A DNA stretch of 64,000 nucleotides from Notamacropus eugenii. Taxonomy: Eukaryota > Chordata > Mammalia > Diprotodontia > Macropodidae. A model generated the notes under the pieces. It was not told where the DNA came from. It ran no database searches and was given only the letters and a program-made list of their open reading frames with translations. Of the stretch, positions 10,085 through 20,624 are shown one piece after another (positions within the stretch are counted from its first letter, which is position 1; every line of letters begins with the position of its first letter). Location of the stretch: positions 48,837,271 to 48,901,270 of the forward strand of contig NC_092875.1 in assembly GCF_028372415.1 (NCBI RefSeq), read 5' to 3'. The translations under genes were made by a program, and so were the position numbers.

Positions 10085-10335
10085 ACCTGCTAGGTAGTTC
10101 GAGGGATAAAAATTAGAGTCAAGAAGGCCTAAGTTTGAATCTAGCCTCAGATCCCTATTAGCTGTGTGGCTCTGGGCAAGTATCTTGACCTCTCAGCCTC
10201 AGTTTCCCCATCCATAAAATGGGAATTATAATAGCGTCTACCTCACAGGATTGTTTTGAAAATCAAATGAGATGAGATATGTAAAGTGCTTTGTAAACCG
10301 TAAAGTGCTATGTCCTACTTATTATTACTATTTTG
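10085..10335 (+). mobile_element. MAR1-type CORE-SINE
   Basis: Complete: head ctaggtagttcgagggat, B-box-like agtttgaatct, core cctcagtttccccatccat, end aaagtgctttgtaaaccgta, then tattattact. Confidence 0.8.
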
Positions 10336-10477
10336 CTTGGACCTGTTCATATTTGTCATTCTCACCAGTATTATAGTTATTTGTGTATGTATTTTTCTCC
10401 TTTTAAATAGTGAGCTATTTAAGAGCAAGGCTAGTGTTTTATGATTTTTTTTATGTCCCCAGCACTAACCAGAGGCA
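10336..10477 (+). mobile_element. L2 3' end
   Basis: tagtgagctatttaagagca and atgtccccagcactaacc fit the L2 terminal region. Confidence 0.55.
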
Positions 10478-10690
10478 GGAGGGTATGACAGACACGAAGT
10501 CATTCTTGGAATTGGAAAGACTGGGGTTCAAGTCTCACTTCTGACACATACTGTGTGTTCCTGGGCGAGACTCCTAACTTCTCAACTCTCTAAGACCCTA
10601 AGTTGAAAGAAAGTGCCGACTTGCTTTAGTAGAGAGAAATTCCTCATTTGGGAGTTCCTTATACCAAAGAAATCTCTATCCCAGTACTAA
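10478..10690 (+). mobile_element. Tail-C CORE-SINE
   Basis: The head is followed by the third tail type: gaaagaaagtgccgacttgc ... tcctcatttgggagttcctt ... ccaaagaaatctc. Confidence 0.65.
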
Positions 10691-10741
10691 GAATGGAGTA
10701 CTGACATACAGAAAGCACACAATCAGCAAGCATTTATTTAT

Positions 10742-11531
10742 TCACATTTTCACATTAGTCATGTTGCATAGAAGAATTAAAGAAAATGGGAGAAACCATG
10801 AAGGCAAAACAAAACACAAGAGAAAATAGTCTGTTTGATTCTGTGTTCTGATTCTGTAGTTCTTTCTCTGGATGTGGATGGCATTTTCCATCATGAGTCC
10901 TTTGAAATGTTTTAGGTCCTTGCATTGCTGTGAAGGGCTAAATCTATCAGAAACAGCCCTCACCTATTGTGGTTGCTGCTGTGTATAATGTTCTCCTGGT
11001 TCCGCTCATTTCAGTTAGCATCACTTCATATAAGTCTTCCCAGGTTTTTCTGTATTCCTCCTGTTCATCATTTCTTAAAGCACAATAGTATTCCATTACA
11101 TTCATATACCACAACTTATTCAGTCATTCCCCAATTGATGGGCATTTCCTTGATTTCCAGTTCTTGGCCACTGCAAAGAGAGTTGTTATAAATATTTTTG
11201 TATATGTGGGACCTTTTTCCATTTTTATGATCTCTTCAGGATACAGTCCTAGAAGTGGTATTGCTGGGTCAAAGAGTATGCACATTTTTAATAGCCTTTT
11301 GGGCAAAATTCCAAATTGCCCTCCAGAGTGGTGAGATCAGCTCATAGCTCCACCAGCAATGAATTAGCATTCCAACTCTTCCACATCTTCTCCAACATTT
11401 ATCATCATCCTGTTTTATCATGTTAGCCAATCTGATAGTTGTGATATGGTATCTCTGAGTTGTTTTGATTTGCATTTCTCTAATCAATAGTGATTTAGAG
11501 CACTTTTTCATATGACTATTGATAGCTTTAA
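10742..11531 (-). mobile_element. L1 fragment: ORF2 C-terminus and 3' UTR
   Basis: On the minus strand, frames read MLIHCWWSYELISPLWR and DPAIPLLGLYPEE ... FAVAKNWKSRKCPSI. Human L1 ORF2p has LLHCWWDCKLVQPLW, DPAIPLLGIYPKD and TIAKTWNQPKCPTM. The fragment is 5'-truncated and its frame is broken. A true L1 with ORF2 is therefore present in this genome. Confidence 0.85.
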
Positions 11532-11532
11532 T

Positions 11533-11612
11533 TTCTTCCTTCAACAAGCACTTATTAAGCACGTAGTAGGTACTGGCAATGTAAAGACAAGGAATGAAAC
11601 AATCTCTATCAA
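11533..11612 (-). mobile_element. L2 3' end
   Basis: caacaagcacttattaagca ... ctggcaatgtaaagacaagg is the reverse of the L2 terminus. Confidence 0.6.
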
Positions 11613-12114
11613 AAAGTGAATTAGACACAGAAAGGACCTTACCAGTCCATTGATTCAACCTCCATTGACTCCACCAACTCAGTTGTCTGTCTGAGAAAAT
11701 TGGTCTGAGTCCTTCCATCTCATCACACAGAGTAGTAACAAATAAAGGAGATACCCTTGACAAAATAAGATGTTTCACTTTCAGAGAGTGTCTGAACCCT
11801 GTTATGAGAACACGCCTCCCCATTATTTAAAAAGGGAAGCAGGGTAAAGCTGTGAGTAAGATGGAAAGTTTCTTTTGCTTTACTGGGCAAAGGCACCAAG
11901 AATGGAGAGGTCAGGATGAGACCTGTGGACAGTGAACTTTCCATTTGGCTGGAACAAAATTGGCAAGGAGGAGCAGTTTGAAGCTGCAAAAGTGAATGCC
12001 TTTTCTGCCCTCCCCAGCTGCAAATGCTTTCCACCTCATTGCCTTATATCTATCTTGTATCTATTTTGTATACTCCTGACTATGTACTGGAGAGTAAGAG
12101 TAGTATAATGGAAG
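11613..12114. other. Non-repetitive stretch
   Basis: No recognised gene. The minus-strand open frames here have no familiar domain. A short L2-like piece may sit at 12040-12100. Confidence 0.45.
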
Positions 12115-12330
12115 AATTGTTGTTTGTCCTTCATTCTCAAAGAGGGCTATGACATCAGGGAGGTGATACCATGACTTGCAAGTGAATTGGATTTAAGTGA
12201 GGCAGAGCTGTGCCAGGTCACCAGCCCCACTGTCTCCTCCAGAGCCATCTGGGTCCAGGGGTCAGATATAGATCAGGATGACTAGAGATGGCTCCAATGC
12301 AGTGGGAGACTTTGGCTTTTTTAAGTTAAG
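12115..12330 (-). mobile_element. RTE-like LINE 3' end
   Basis: Reverse copy of the 7360-7605 repeat: ttgttgtttgtccttcattc tail, then cttgcaagtgaattggattt. Confidence 0.65.
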
Positions 12331-12432
12331 GTCTTTCCCAGATCTCAGGCAGACTAAGGCAACACCTACTCGGTGTTTATGGTAAGGTAAGAAATGAGGC
12401 AGAGAACGTCCACTTTTACCTAGTGTCTTTCC

Positions 12433-12471
12433 CTGTGCGCACTTGCGTGCGTGCGTGCGTGCGTGCGTGCA

Positions 12472-12514
<43 letters not shown>
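12433..12514. repeat. (GCGT)n followed by (GT)n
   Basis: A compound microsatellite: six tgcg units grade into about 20 GT units. Alternating purine-pyrimidine throughout, a Z-DNA-prone composition. Confidence 0.95.
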
Positions 12515-12518
<4 letters not shown>

Positions 12519-12834
12519 CTGGGAAGGGAAGACCCTGAGGATTTCTGGCTAAAACTGAAACAATTTCTATAATTGTTTTTACATTCACCCTGAGCACTCA
12601 GGATCCAAACAATGACCCCATAGGCTTAGGCTGAGACCTATTACTGACCAGTCAATGAGAGCTAGAGTGATTTAGGTTTAAGGCATGGTGCTTAAGAAAG
12701 AAATCTAGCTAAGAGATCTTTCAAGGTTTCAACAATAAAAATATACGTTCCTTTGAGAAGGAGAGGAGAGGGGAGGGGAAGGGAAGAGTCCCCAGTGGGG
12801 GCATCTCATGCTACTCACAGATTGTTGTTTATGG
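12515..12834. other. Non-repetitive stretch
   Basis: Nothing recognisable apart from a purine-rich patch (gagaggggaggggaaggg) near 12765. Confidence 0.45.
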
Positions 12835-13060
12835 GAAAGAAAGCTGGTCTGGAGGTGGGAATTAGGAAGACTTGGATTCAAATCTTCCCTCTGACATATT
12901 CTGGCTATGTGACCCCTGGGCAAGTCACTCAACCTTCTAGTTCTCCAGGCCATTCTTTAAGGTTGTAAGTTATAGAGAAGTTGCCCCCCTCACCCCTTCC
13001 CATTGGTAAAGGAAGCTTCCTCAGCTGAGAGTTTGCCGTACTAAGAAAAACACAGATTGA
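12835..13060 (+). mobile_element. Tail-C CORE-SINE
   Basis: cttggattcaaatcttccct, gggcaagtcactcaacc, then a tail starting gttataga(g)aagttgccccc. Confidence 0.65.
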
Positions 13061-13129
13061 GTTCTCTTCCGAGCCAATGTACCAAGTGAGATACAACGTG
13101 GAACTGTGGGTAGAGCTGGCCAATAATAA

Positions 13130-13508
13130 CAACGACAAGAGAAATAATAGTAATAATAACAGCTAATATTGACATGATACTTTAAAGGTAGGAAAAGCCT
13201 TTTAAGGATGCTAGGTGGTATAGTGGATGTAGCACTTACCCTGGAGTCAGGAGGACCTGAGTTCCAATCTGGCCTCTTACTAACTGTGTTACCCTGGGAA
13301 AGTTACTTAACCCAAATTGCCTCCAAATATAAAATTTGATCCTCACAACAACCCTGGGAGGTGAGTTCTATTATTATCCCCATTTTACATATGAGGACAC
13401 AGAGGTAAACAAAAGTTAAGTGACTTGTCGAGGTCACACCCCTAATAAATGTTTGAGGCAGGATTTGAATTCAGGTCTCCTAGTATAACATTCTGTTTGC
13501 TATGCCGT
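13130..13508 (-). mobile_element. MAR1-type CORE-SINE split by a SINE
   Basis: 3' part at 13130-13207 (aacagctaatattgacatga). 5' part at 13335-13508 (tttgatcctcacaacaaccc ... attctgtttgctatgcc). Confidence 0.7.
13208..13334 (+). mobile_element. CORE-SINE head, inserted in a MAR1-type SINE
   Basis: gatgctaggtggtatagtgg ... cctggagtcaggaggacctg ... acttaacccaaattgcctcc. Only head and core remain. Confidence 0.7.
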
Positions 13509-13690
13509 CTGGAACCTAGGAAGACCTGTGTTCAAATTCTGCCTCTCATATATACTAACTTTGTGATCCTGGACAAGTCACTTATACTCTCAGTGCTCTA
13601 GACAACTCTCTGACTATAAGTTGCAGAGAAGGTGATCACCTCCATTTATAGACAATTGAAATCACAGGTCCAATCCCTAATCCTAAATAT
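13509..13690 (+). mobile_element. Tail-C CORE-SINE
   Basis: Lacks the extreme 5' end. Tail: ataagttgcagagaaggtga ... ttgaaatcacaggtccaatc. Confidence 0.7.
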
Positions 13691-13985
13691 GCACATGTTA
13701 TCTCCCCCAATGGAATATAGGCTTCTTTGTATTCCCAAAGCCTAGAATAGTGCCTGACACACAGTAGGCCATTAATAATTACTTGTTGGTTGATTGGAAC
13801 CAGATGGGAGGGGATCTTGAATGCCAGCATTAAAATTAAGAGTTTATGCTTTACTCCATAGGCAATAGGGAGCCACTGAAGATTTTTTAGTTGGGAGAAT
13901 GGTCATATCCTATGACCATTGGCTCAATCCTATGAGCCTATGGTCATAGCTGTGGACTAGCAAGGTTAGAGGAAAGGAAAAGAGA
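13691..13985. mobile_element. L2 pieces in both orientations
   Basis: 13691-13800 is a forward L2 end (gtgcctgacacacagtaggc). 13800-13985 is reverse L2 text (caatagggagccactgaaga). Confidence 0.6.
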
Positions 13986-13989
13986 AGGG

Positions 13990-14150
13990 GAGCAAATTTA
14001 TTAAACACCTACTACTTACCAGGCATGGTGCTAAACACTTTACAAATATTATCTCATTTCTCTCATTTTATTTGGGAGATATTTGAGGCCAGGAGATTGG
14101 TGAGGAGTCTTTTGCAATTGTCTAGTGGTTGCTTTGGGAATAGAGAGGAA
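13990..14150 (-). mobile_element. MAR1-type SINE scrap and reverse L2
   Basis: ccaggcatggtgctaaacac with tacaaatattatctcattt is MAR1-type. tgaggagtcttttgcaattg after it is reverse L2. Confidence 0.5.
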
Positions 14151-14179
14151 GGGCCACCATATGTGAGAGAGACAGTAGA

Positions 14180-14760
14180 GATAGAGTCAAAAGGACTTGC
14201 CATAAGATTGGATATGAAGCGTACTCTGCTTTAGTCAGATCATTTCTTGAACATTCCAATTCTGAGTACTGTGGTTGAAGGAGAATGTTGGAGACTACCC
14301 AGAGGAGGGTAGTTGGGGTGGGGTGTGTGTGTGTGTGAAAGGTCATCCATATCACGGGAGAAGTGATTGAAGGGGATGGGAGAACAGAAGACTTAGGGTG
14401 AAGCTGGTGTGGGCAGGGTCATGAGAGCCCTATTCAACTATCTGAGGACTGGTCATATGGAGGAAGGATTAGAATGTTCTGTTTGGGACCAGAGGACAGA
14501 GCCAGAAGCAGGAGGAGGAGGGGGCAATGAGGCCAGTTTAGGTTGGGTTTTAGGAAAACCTTCCTAACAATTACAACCTTCTCAAAGAGTACTGAGCTGT
14601 CTTGGAAGGTGGTGAATCTCTCTCCTTTGTTGAAGAATTTCAACCAGAGGCTGGAAGCCACTTGTCAGGCATCTTATAGCAGGATTCCTTTTGTGTATGG
14701 GTTGGATTAGAGAGCCACTGAGGCTCTTTCCAACTCTCAAGTTATATGATCCTATGAAGG
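14180..14760 (+). mobile_element. L3/CR1 3' region
   Basis: gggaccagaggacagagcca, aaaaccttcctaacaattac and gggttggattagagagccac, ending tatgatcctatga. A GT tract sits inside at about 14323. Confidence 0.75.
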
Positions 14761-14889
14761 GTAGGGAGGATTCAAACCTTTCAAACATAGGTGATTGGGA
14801 TGAGAGTAGAGAGAACTTAGGGGAGGTGGGGCAACATGGTAAGTTAGGTTTATGCTATGTTGAGTCTGAGTTTACTACAGTTCTCTGAT

Positions 14890-15072
14890 GCCTCATTCAA
14901 TCAATTTAACAAATCAACCAATGCACATTTATTGAGTGCCTTCTACGGGCCAGACACTAGGGACACAAAGATAAAAAAGGAAACGGGGCTTGTCTTCAAA
15001 AAGCCTACATTCCATAGAGTAAGATAAACATTGACACATAAGCATATAGAGAACACAGACAAAAATAAAGGT
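14890..15072 (-). mobile_element. L2 3' end
   Basis: caccaatgca-like opening (aaccaatgcacatttattga) through aaaaagcctacattccatag, the reverse of the L2 terminus. Confidence 0.65.
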
Positions 15073-15168
15073 AAGGCAGCTAGGTGGTGCACTGGATAGA
15101 GCACCGGTCAGACTCAAATCAACTCAATTCCACTCAACTCAACTCAGACATGGCTCAACAACAACAAT
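15072..15168 (+). mobile_element. Internally deleted SINE: head joined to RTE tail
   Basis: The head aaggcagctaggtggtgcac ... gagcaccggtcag is followed by a short CAACT-like repeat, then gacatggctcaacaacaaca. The core is missing. Confidence 0.65.
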
Positions 15169-15340
15169 TTTGGAGGGGACCATCCTGGGGATAGGGAATC
15201 TGGAAAGGATTCATATAGAAGGTGCCAAATGAGCAGTGTTGAAAGAAACAGAATTTTAAGGAGTAGAGATGGAGTAGAAGTGCATTCTAGATAGGAAGAA
15301 GCCAATGCAAAGGCAGTGATGGATATAATGCAAGGAACAG
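15168..15340 (-). mobile_element. L2 fragment
   Basis: gaaaggattcatatagaagg and agccaatgcaaaggcagtga are reverse L2 3' text. Confidence 0.6.
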
Positions 15341-15347
15341 CAAGAAA

Positions 15348-15530
15348 GCTGGTCATGTTTGACTCTTCAGGATCCCATTTAAGTTTTCCTTGGCAAAGAT
15401 ACTGAAGTGCTTTGCCATTTCCTTCTCTGGCTTATTTTACAGGTGAGGAAACCAAGGCAAACAGCTTTAAGGGACTTGTCCAGAGTCACACAGCTAGTAA
15501 GTGTCTGAGTGGAAGGTACCTTGTCCAGTG
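15348..15530 (-). mobile_element. RTE-tailed SINE, head lost
   Basis: tgtttgactcttcaggatcc tail, tggcaaagatactgaagtgc, core aaaccaaggcaaacagc, ending in the core near aagtgtctgag. Confidence 0.7.
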
Positions 15531-16054
15531 AGGCATAAACTCTGCTAGGTCCTACAAGGCTGAAAAGGCTTCATGTTTGAGCCTAGCACTGGTTGGTTTG
15601 CCTGTTTTCTGAGGATCAATCTAGTCAAGGTTTGAGAGGCTCAGCTCCTAGCTGACTATAGGATGAGACATTTCCTCATGCATAGCTGCTTTCTAAGACC
15701 ATCCCTCCAGTATAAGAAGGGGTGGTGATCTGCTATCAGTGGAAGGAGCATCCTGATAAAATCATAGATATTCAAAGCAATGAAATCAGTGTGATGGGTT
15801 GAAGAGAGAACCGAGTGGAGAAGTAGAGCTGGTACTCAGGGGAGAAATTCTGAAAATCTCTAAGATTCCATGATTCTGATTCTGTGAGAGATATAGGTGA
15901 AAGAAAGGAAGGATTATGGAATAGACAAGGACCCAGAACTTTGATGTTACATTTTTTTTGGGCTGACAGGTTTGACTTATCATATACTATCATATAATAT
16001 ATAGTATTATGTACTAAAAACAAAAGCGAGTGATATGCAATAGAAACCTATGTT
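15531..16054. other. Unassigned stretch
   Basis: 15531-15775 looks repeat-like (gacatttcctcatgcatagc ... aggagcatcctgataaaatc) but I cannot name it. The remainder looks unique. Confidence 0.4.
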
Positions 16055-16292
16055 TAACAATAATAGCCCCTATTTATAGAGTGCCAAGCACTGTATATAA
16101 TTATCTCAGTTGATCCTCATAACATCCCTGGGATGTAGGTCCTATTATTACCATTCGCATTTTACAAATGAGGAAACTGAGGCAAAGAGAGGCCAAGTTA
16201 CTTGACCAGGATTACAGAATTAATAAGTAATGAAGCTTGAATCCAAGTGATCTGGCTCCACATCCAACGTTATTTTCCATTGTACCATCTTA
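16055..16292 (-). mobile_element. MAR1-type CORE-SINE
   Basis: tgatcctcataacatccctg, aatgaggaaactgaggcaaa and a head end at ccattgtaccatctta. Confidence 0.75.
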
Positions 16293-16940
16293 TCTTTGTC
16301 CAGAAAGGTGGTTATTCAAGTGTCCTTCATCCCTCTCCCATCCCCAAAAGTCATAGGCCATCCAGCCACATTGTGGGATTAAGAACCTGGGTGAAGGCTC
16401 GTCCAATAACTGGGGGTGAGACCGTTACCTTGGCTCAGCTGTGGGCATGGGCCTCCTGAGACAGGGAAGTGCTCACTTGGGCTGTAACCCAATGGAATGC
16501 CATTATTCTGCATAGGCCCTGGGTAGTTATTCTAGCAGCACATCTCAGCAGTGAACTCCGCTGCCTCGTTCTTTCCGCGGAGAGCGATAAACAAAATTCC
16601 ATTTCCTAATCTGACAGCGAAGGGCAAAGTGACTTAGAGAGTTTAATTACTTTTTAAAAAACCTCTGATGTAGATGGTTGCTATGGCAACGCAGGCTAGA
16701 TCTAAGGCCTGTGGTTGGTGGTTCAGAAGCAACATTCTATCCCTGGCGCTGGCCTTGGTCCTGAGGCAGCAAATACAGTTCCTGACTTCCAGACATGTTC
16801 CCCTGGAGCATCTCTAATGCACTCTTCATGGGCCTCCTCTACTCTGTTGGCTGTGGCTACTGAAGAAAAGAGGTAGTCTGATTCCCCTAAGATGGATGGA
16901 GGATTATATCAACAGTATTACTGTATACCTAGTGTGCAAT
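16293..16940. other. Non-repetitive island, candidate conserved noncoding element
   Basis: About 650 bases without repeat signatures, unusual for this window. 16540-16700 mixes cccgcggagagcgataaaca-like GC text, ATAAACA, TTTAATTAC and the X-box below. No exon is recognisable. Confidence 0.5.
16677..16690. promoter_or_regulatory. X-box (RFX-binding) motif
   Basis: GTTGCTATGGCAAC is one base from the perfect palindrome GTTGCCATGGCAAC bound by RFX factors. Confidence 0.55.
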
Positions 16941-16944
16941 AAAT

Positions 16945-17350
16945 AGCAATTTAACTCAATAAACATTTATTAAGGATGCAAGACACAGTGCTGTGGTCCT
17001 AGGGATACAGAGATGAAAAAGATGACCCAGACTTAGCCCTTCAGGAGCTTCCAATCTACAATAGGGATATAGCAGGTACACAGCAGTTAAGCATAATGCA
17101 TGGTGGATTGTGGTAGGGACCAAGGAGAGTTCGAGGCAAAATGTGCTGGGAATATTTAACAAGTAGGAGTTAGAGCTGAGGAGGATAAGGGAAGGATTCA
17201 CAGAGTAAGGGGATACTTGAATTGGACTTCAGAGGGGAAGAAGGCTGTGCCAAGTTTGACATGAAAAAGGAAGGTGTCCAGGCGTGGGGACTGGGGGATA
17301 CAATGCATGGAGGCCCCAGATGACTGGAACCAGATTGTGGAAGGATTTAA
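16945..17350 (-). mobile_element. L2 3' region
   Basis: Starts at the terminus (caataaacatttattaagga) and runs through ggagcttccaatctacaata into gtgtccaggcgtggggactg. Confidence 0.7.
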
Positions 17351-17377
17351 ATGGTAGGCTAGGGATATCTGGAACAT

Positions 17378-17720
17378 AGAAACATAGACTTAGAGCTGGA
17401 AGAGACGTTAGGGATTACTTAGTCTTTTATCTTGTTTTACAGAAGGGGAAACTGAGACCCACACCCTCATCCTGTTTTTTGATTTTTTGGTGTATTGTCT
17501 TCCCCCACTAGCTTGTAAGTTCCTTGAGGGCAAGAGCTGTATTTATTTTTAAAAAATATATTTGCACTTTCAGCATTTAACATAGTGCCTGATATGTAGC
17601 AGGTACTTAATGTTTATGTACGATGTGACTTACTCAAGGCCATATAACTAGAAAATGACAAAGCCAGAATTTCAATCCAAGTTCTCTGGCCTCGAATCCA
17701 GGACTCTTAATTTTCATCCT
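17378..17720 (-). mobile_element. MIR split by an L2 3' end
   Basis: MIR parts are at 17378-17465 (agctggaagagacgttaggg) and 17620-17720 (actcaaggccatataactag). Between them a forward L2 end (cttgtaagttccttgagggc ... agcaggtacttaatg). Confidence 0.6.
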
Positions 17721-18068
17721 ATGAACACTAGAGAGTCACTGAAACCAATTTAACAGAGAACTAACATGGTTAGAGTTGTATTCTAAGAAGATTATTTCGT
17801 CAGCTGTGTGAAGGATAGATGGGAGAACAGAGAGTAGAGGAGGGGCAGGTAGAGTGTTACAGTAGGTCCAGAAGAGAAGTGATGAGGCACTGGATCAGAA
17901 TAGTGGGTGAGTAAAGAGAGGAGTGGGGGTGAAGGTGAGAGGTGCCTCAATAGTAGTTACACTACTACTTGACCACTGGTCGGATTTGGGGCATGAGCAA
18001 GAAGGAAGAGACAAAGAGGACTCTAATGTTTTGATTCTGAGTGACCAGGATCATGGTGCTGATGCCAT
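17721..18068 (-). mobile_element. L2 fragment
   Basis: cagagaactaacatggttag, gtgttacagtaggtccagaa and ggatcatggtgctgatgcca are reverse L2 text. Confidence 0.55.
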
Positions 18069-18194
18069 TAAGAGAGAGAGTGCAAGCTCAATATGAATCA
18101 ACAGTGGGCTAGAGTAGCTGAGAAAGCAAATGGGATCTCAGGATGCTCTACAAGGAATATTTTCCAGGACTAGCAGGAGAGAGCTCTGCTTTGC

Positions 18195-18340
18195 TTGCAC
18201 TGGTCAAACTATTTATGGGATATATCATGTTTATTTCTAGGTAGCACATTTTAGGAAGGACAGAGATAAGCTGAGGGGAAGCCAGTATGGGAAGTTCTGG
18301 GAGGTCATGCTATATTGAGGAGTGAGGGAAGGAATCGTAT
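18195..18340 (+). mobile_element. L3/CR1 fragment
   Basis: gcacattttaggaaggacag then ataagctgaggggaagccag, the same text as the L3 copy at 37345. Confidence 0.6.
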
Positions 18341-18356
18341 TTTTTTAGCCTGCAGA

Positions 18357-18390
18357 TGTGTGTGTGTGTGTGTGTGTGTGTGCATGTGCG
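18357..18390. repeat. (TG)n
   Basis: About 12 TG units with a CATGTGCGC end. Confidence 0.9.
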
Positions 18391-18394
18391 CAGA

Positions 18395-18724
18395 CTCTGT
18401 TAGTAATAGCAACAATATTAACTCACACCAAATGCATAACAAGAACATTATTAATTTCAAGGACCTGTGATTTCCCTGGACCTGGTGTTTCTCCATCGAT
18501 GCAGAGCGCAACCTCTTCATGCCTCAGTAGCCATGCTTCATGAGCTTTTATGGCTGAAAAAATTAATCTCTCATGAGCCAACTTTCTGGTATTGAGCCTC
18601 CCCTCATTCCTAGGGTCTTGTCTTTGAACAGCCCATACAAACTCCCTTGATGGGCTTGTTCCTGGAGTCTTTCCAGCTTGACTGACTTCCAACAGGAACT
18701 CAAGCCGTCTCACTCCAAATCAAA
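18395..18724. other. Unassigned stretch
   Basis: Open for 96 codons on the minus strand (18423-18713) but without any domain I recognise. May be an unnamed old repeat. Confidence 0.35.
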
Positions 18725-18960
18725 CACTCATTTGGTAATAGGGAGCCACTGAAGGTTTTTTGAGTGGAATGCTAATGTGACCAGAGCTGTAAACTAGGCT
18801 TGTCAGCTGTGTGATTGGTGGGAAATCAAAGAGAGTGGAGGCAGGGAGACTTTTACAGTGTTCCAGAAGAGAGGTGATGAGAGCTTGAACTAGGTTAGTA
18901 GCCAAGTGAGTAGAGAGGAGGGGAGGAACACTAGCTGGGTATGCTAGCTGTAAGGGAATT
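18725..18960 (-). mobile_element. L2 fragment
   Basis: ggtaatagggagccactgaa, gtcagctgtgtgattggtgg and tttacagtgttccagaagag. Confidence 0.6.
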
Positions 18961-19049
18961 CTTATTTATGTGCTGCTTGAATGGAGCTAGAGAAAAGTCA
19001 CTAAGTCATACAGATCCACTGCAAATTTGTTACGACATTTTAAGGCTCT

Positions 19050-20208
19050 CACACCTACAGAAAGACAAATCCATCATACTTCCTCAATTAATTTATCATC
19101 CTACTCACCCTAGCAGTTACTCCAAACTTTTTTATGCCTTCCCAAGTTCCCTACATCAACGTAACTCTAAGATTAGGGCTTTGTCTCATACTTATTGAAA
19201 AAAATTGAGGCTATTTTCTGAGATTCCCTTTTCTTCTTTCTTCCTCATCTCACATCACTCAGATGTCCTCTTTCACTATATCCTTCTTCATTCATCTCAC
19301 ATGAAAAGGTGGCCTTTCTTCTTGTCAAGGTAAACTCCTCATCATGCATTCTTGACCCCATTTCACTGTCTTCTCTAGTAGATTGCCCTTCCATCTTACC
19401 ACTCTTACTCATTTTCAATCCATCTTTGTCTACTGGACATATTGTCTACAAATACACCCCTACCCTCATTCTTGAAAAACCTTCTCCTGATCCAAACATC
19501 ACTGCTAAATATTGTCATATCTTTTCTCTCATGACTAAACTCTTGGAGAAACCTGTCTACCATCAATTCCTCCACTATTTCTTCTCTCACTCTTTTCAAA
19601 AACTCTGCAATCTGGCTTTCAGACTCATTATTCAACTGAAACTGCTCTTTCCAAGGTTATCAGTGGTTTCTTAAATGACAAATCTAATGGTCTTTTCTCA
19701 GTCTTCATCCTTCTTGACCTTTGACACTGCCAATCATCCTTTTCTCCTTAATGCTTTCTTCTCCTAAAGTTTTCATGACACTGCACTCTTTTGGTTCCTT
19801 GTTTACCTGTCCAACTGCTCATAGCTGCCAAAATGATTCTGTTAAAGGTTCAACCTTGTCATTCATCTACTTAACAAACTCTCATGGCCCTCTATTATCT
19901 CAAGGATCAAATGTAATATTTGGAGTTTGTGGTCCTCTATAACTTAGCTTCTTCTTACCTTCCCAGTCTTTTGTCCCTCCCTCCCTTCTACATATGCCAT
20001 GATTCAAAGTCACTAGCATTCTTGCTGTTCCTTACATGTGACACTCTATCTCTTGACTTCATGGCTTTTCATTGACTGTCTCCCATACCTGGAATTGTTT
20101 CCCTCCTTGAATTCACCTCACGACTTCTCTGGCTTCCTTCAAGGTACAGTTCAAATCCCCTTCTGCAAGAACTCTCTCTCTCATTTATCTCTTCTCTCTC
20201 TCATTTAT

Positions 20209-20267
<59 letters not shown>

Positions 20268-20505
20268 GTCTGTCTCTCTCTGTCTCTCTTCTTTCTCTCC
20301 TCCCTACTTTCATGCATTCTTTCTGAGATTATCTCCCATATGCTCTGTATTTACATAGTTGTTTACATAATGTCTCCTCATTAGATTCTCAACTCTTTGA
20401 GAGCACGGGTCATGTTATTACCTTTCCTTGTATCCCTGGTATTTAGCAGGATGCCTTGAACATAGCAAGCCCTTAATAAATGCTCACTGACTGACTAGTT
20501 AAGGT
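19050..20505 (+). mobile_element. L2: ORF2 reverse transcriptase region through 3' end
   Basis: The frame at 19309-19674 contains LLEKPVYHQFLHYF and LAFRLIIQLKLLF. L2 ORF2p has LLERVVYTH-like and SGFRPHHSTETAL text at this place. Then comes ttcatccttcttgacctttg, an internal deletion, and the 3' part from about 19850 to the terminus (cccttaataaatgctcactg). A (TC)n tract has grown inside it. Confidence 0.8.
20166..20290. repeat. (TC)n within L2
   Basis: Over 50 TC units with a few TGTC variants and a duplicated ctcatttatctcttctctct leader. Confidence 0.95.
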
Positions 20506-20624
20506 GTTGACTGACCAATGGTCCTTGAAGTCCTTTCTAACATTTGAGGTTCCGTTATTAAGTTATTCTGAGATTGTGTTCTGAAGTGTAGACCTTGAGA
20601 ACCATGGATCACCTCCTTTCACAG

